A stretch of DNA of 37,748 bases, from NCBI GenBank assembly GCA_945901045.1, contig CAMDKK010000014.1, forward strand, positions 1 to 37,748, written 5' to 3'. The translations under genes were made by a program, and so were the position numbers. The notes under the pieces are model-generated. The model was not told where the DNA came from. It made no database searches and saw nothing but the letters and a program-made list of their open reading frames with translations. Origin of the DNA: Limnohabitans sp. Rim8. GTDB lineage: Bacteria; Pseudomonadota; Gammaproteobacteria; Burkholderiales; Burkholderiaceae_C. The number at the start of each line of letters is the position of its first letter. Position 1 is the stretch's first letter. Positions 36,750 through 37,748 of the stretch are shown here, one piece after another.

Positions 36750-37748
36750 TGCGCAACATTCAACAAACCTTTCTGACCGCCTCGCTGGCTGGCGCACTCG
36801 CACTTTCCTGCCTGTTCACTTGGGCGGCCACTGTACCCAAAGGGGTACAACTGCACGCCGAGCAAACCCTGATCCGAAACAACGGCTCCGAGCCAGAAAC
36901 GCTGGACCCGTCGCTGATCGAGTCGGTGGGTGCGGCCAACCTCACGCGTGACCTGTTCGAAGGCCTGACCGCCATCGACGCCCAAGGCAAAATCGTGCCC
37001 GGCGTAGCCGAAAAGTGGCGGCAAGTCGACCCATTGACCTGGACCTTCCAATTGCGGCCACAAGCCAAGTGGCAAAACGGCGATCCTGTGACTGCACAGG
37101 ACTTTGTGTATTCATTCCGCCGTTTGGTTGACCCCAAAACAGGCTCCAAATACGCACGGACCTTTGGGGATTTTTTCCTGAATGGCAAAGAAGTTTCGAC
37201 CGGCCAAAAACCACCGCAGGAGTTAGGCGTGCGCGCCATCGACAAGGCCACACTGGAAATCAAAACATCCCACCCCGTGAAGTTTTTACCCGAACTGGTC
37301 AGCAACCCCAATCTGAGTCCTTTGCATGCCACGTCAATCGAAAAGCTGGGCCGCGAGTGGACCAAACCCGGCAACCTGATGGGCAATGGGGCCTATGCGC
37401 TCAAGAGTTGGCAGGTCAACAGCAAAATTGTGCTTGAAAAAACACCAGGCTACTGGAATGCTGACCAAGTCAAAATAACCCGCGTGACCTACCTCCCGGT
37501 AGAAGACGGTCATGTGGACGTCAAGCTGTTCGAGTCCGGGCAAAACGACTGGGTTTACATGCTGCCCCCGGGCAGTTATGACTCGTACTTAAAGAAGTAC
37601 CCTAAAGACACGCGCAACACCCCCTTGCTGGCCTTGCGTTTCTACTCGATTCAGACCCAATCGCCCTTCTTCAAGGACGTGCGTGTTCGCCAAGCCTTGT
37701 CGATGGTGCTGGACCGCGACATCCTGGCCCAAAAAGTCACCGCAGACG
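36749..37748 (+). CDS. OppA-like oligopeptide-binding protein, cut by the window end
   Basis: The frame from the ATG at 36749 runs open to the last base (333 codons), so the gene is incomplete here. The N-terminus MRNIQQTFLTASLAG is followed by a hydrophobic export signal. Then comes a typical OppA beginning: LIRNNGSEPETLDPSLIESV and ANLTRDLFEGL. The segments WTFQLRPQAKWQNGDPVTAQDFVYSFRR (start W, end R) and NGAYALKSW support family 5. It is nearer to OppA/MppA than the preceding binding protein is. The one-base overlap with the preceding gene implies coupled translation, so one importer may use two binding proteins. The C-terminal half lies outside the window. Confidence 0.92.
   Translation, partial: MRNIQQTFLTASLAGALALSCLFTWAATVPKGVQLHAEQTLIRNNGSEPETLDPSLIESVGAANLTRDLFEGLTAIDAQGKIVPGVAEKWRQVDPLTWTFQLRPQAKWQNGDPVTAQDFVYSFRRLVDPKTGSKYARTFGDFFLNGKEVSTGQKPPQELGVRAIDKATLEIKTSHPVKFLPELVSNPNLSPLHATSIEKLGREWTKPGNLMGNGAYALKSWQVNSKIVLEKTPGYWNADQVKITRVTYLPVEDGHVDVKLFESGQNDWVYMLPPGSYDSYLKKYPKDTRNTPLLALRFYSIQTQSPFFKDVRVRQALSMVLDRDILAQKVTAD

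Overview
The window looks like a chromosomal segment of a betaproteobacterium of the order Burkholderiales, probably Comamonadaceae-like. This rests on the gene order rimP-nusA-infB-rbfA-truB-typA, the guaB-guaA pair next to rnfH/ratA/smpB, and the protein sequences as I remember those families; no database was searched. From about 6.55 kb onward the sequence is moderately GC-rich, compact and almost wholly coding. The first 6.5 kb are visibly AT-rich, loosely packed and carry two tyrosine recombinases, which points to acquired DNA.

Bases 1-6545 are a genomic island abutting the 3' end of guaA. They hold an unrecognised open frame cut by the window edge, a secreted dienelactone-hydrolase-like protein, a small acidic protein, a tyrosine recombinase reduced to its catalytic domain, a putative HUH-type Rep protein, a DUF6641-like protein, a 66-aa protein and a full-length phage-type integrase beside guaA. 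An exact 16-bp direct repeat (3179-3194 and 6470-6485) brackets a 3.3-kb block holding rep, the DUF6641-like gene, the small ORF and the integrase. A degenerate third copy lies just after the guaA stop codon. This block is the best candidate for an undescribed small integrative element.

Bases 6546-10491 (minus strand) hold ratA, rnfH, guaB and guaA: a toxin/coenzyme-Q-like START protein, a ubiquitin-fold protein and the two steps from IMP to GMP. smpB runs divergently from ratA and converges on the next block.

Bases 11080-21451 (minus strand) form one long head-to-tail array: rimP, nusA, infB, rbfA, truB, typA, an EamA transporter and a 3-hydroxyisobutyryl-CoA-hydrolase-like protein. The first six serve transcription elongation, ribosome maturation, translation initiation and tRNA modification. 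A possible promoter followed at once by a strong intrinsic-terminator-like hairpin precedes rimP.

Bases 21729-28750 hold fabI (enoyl-ACP reductase), a large Oar-like TonB-dependent receptor behind an AT-rich leader, a strong bidirectional terminator, a class-III-fold Orn/Lys/Arg decarboxylase on the minus strand, and a divergent nfeD-like gene. This last gene is followed by a SPFH/QmcA-like gene ending at 29676, then a tRNA-Ser(GGA) with its own extended -10 promoter and terminator.

Bases 29910-37748 hold an MFS exporter and a peptide-type ABC importer. The importer has two permeases and a fused double ATPase on the minus strand, with two solute-binding proteins on the plus strand. The second binding protein is cut by the window end.
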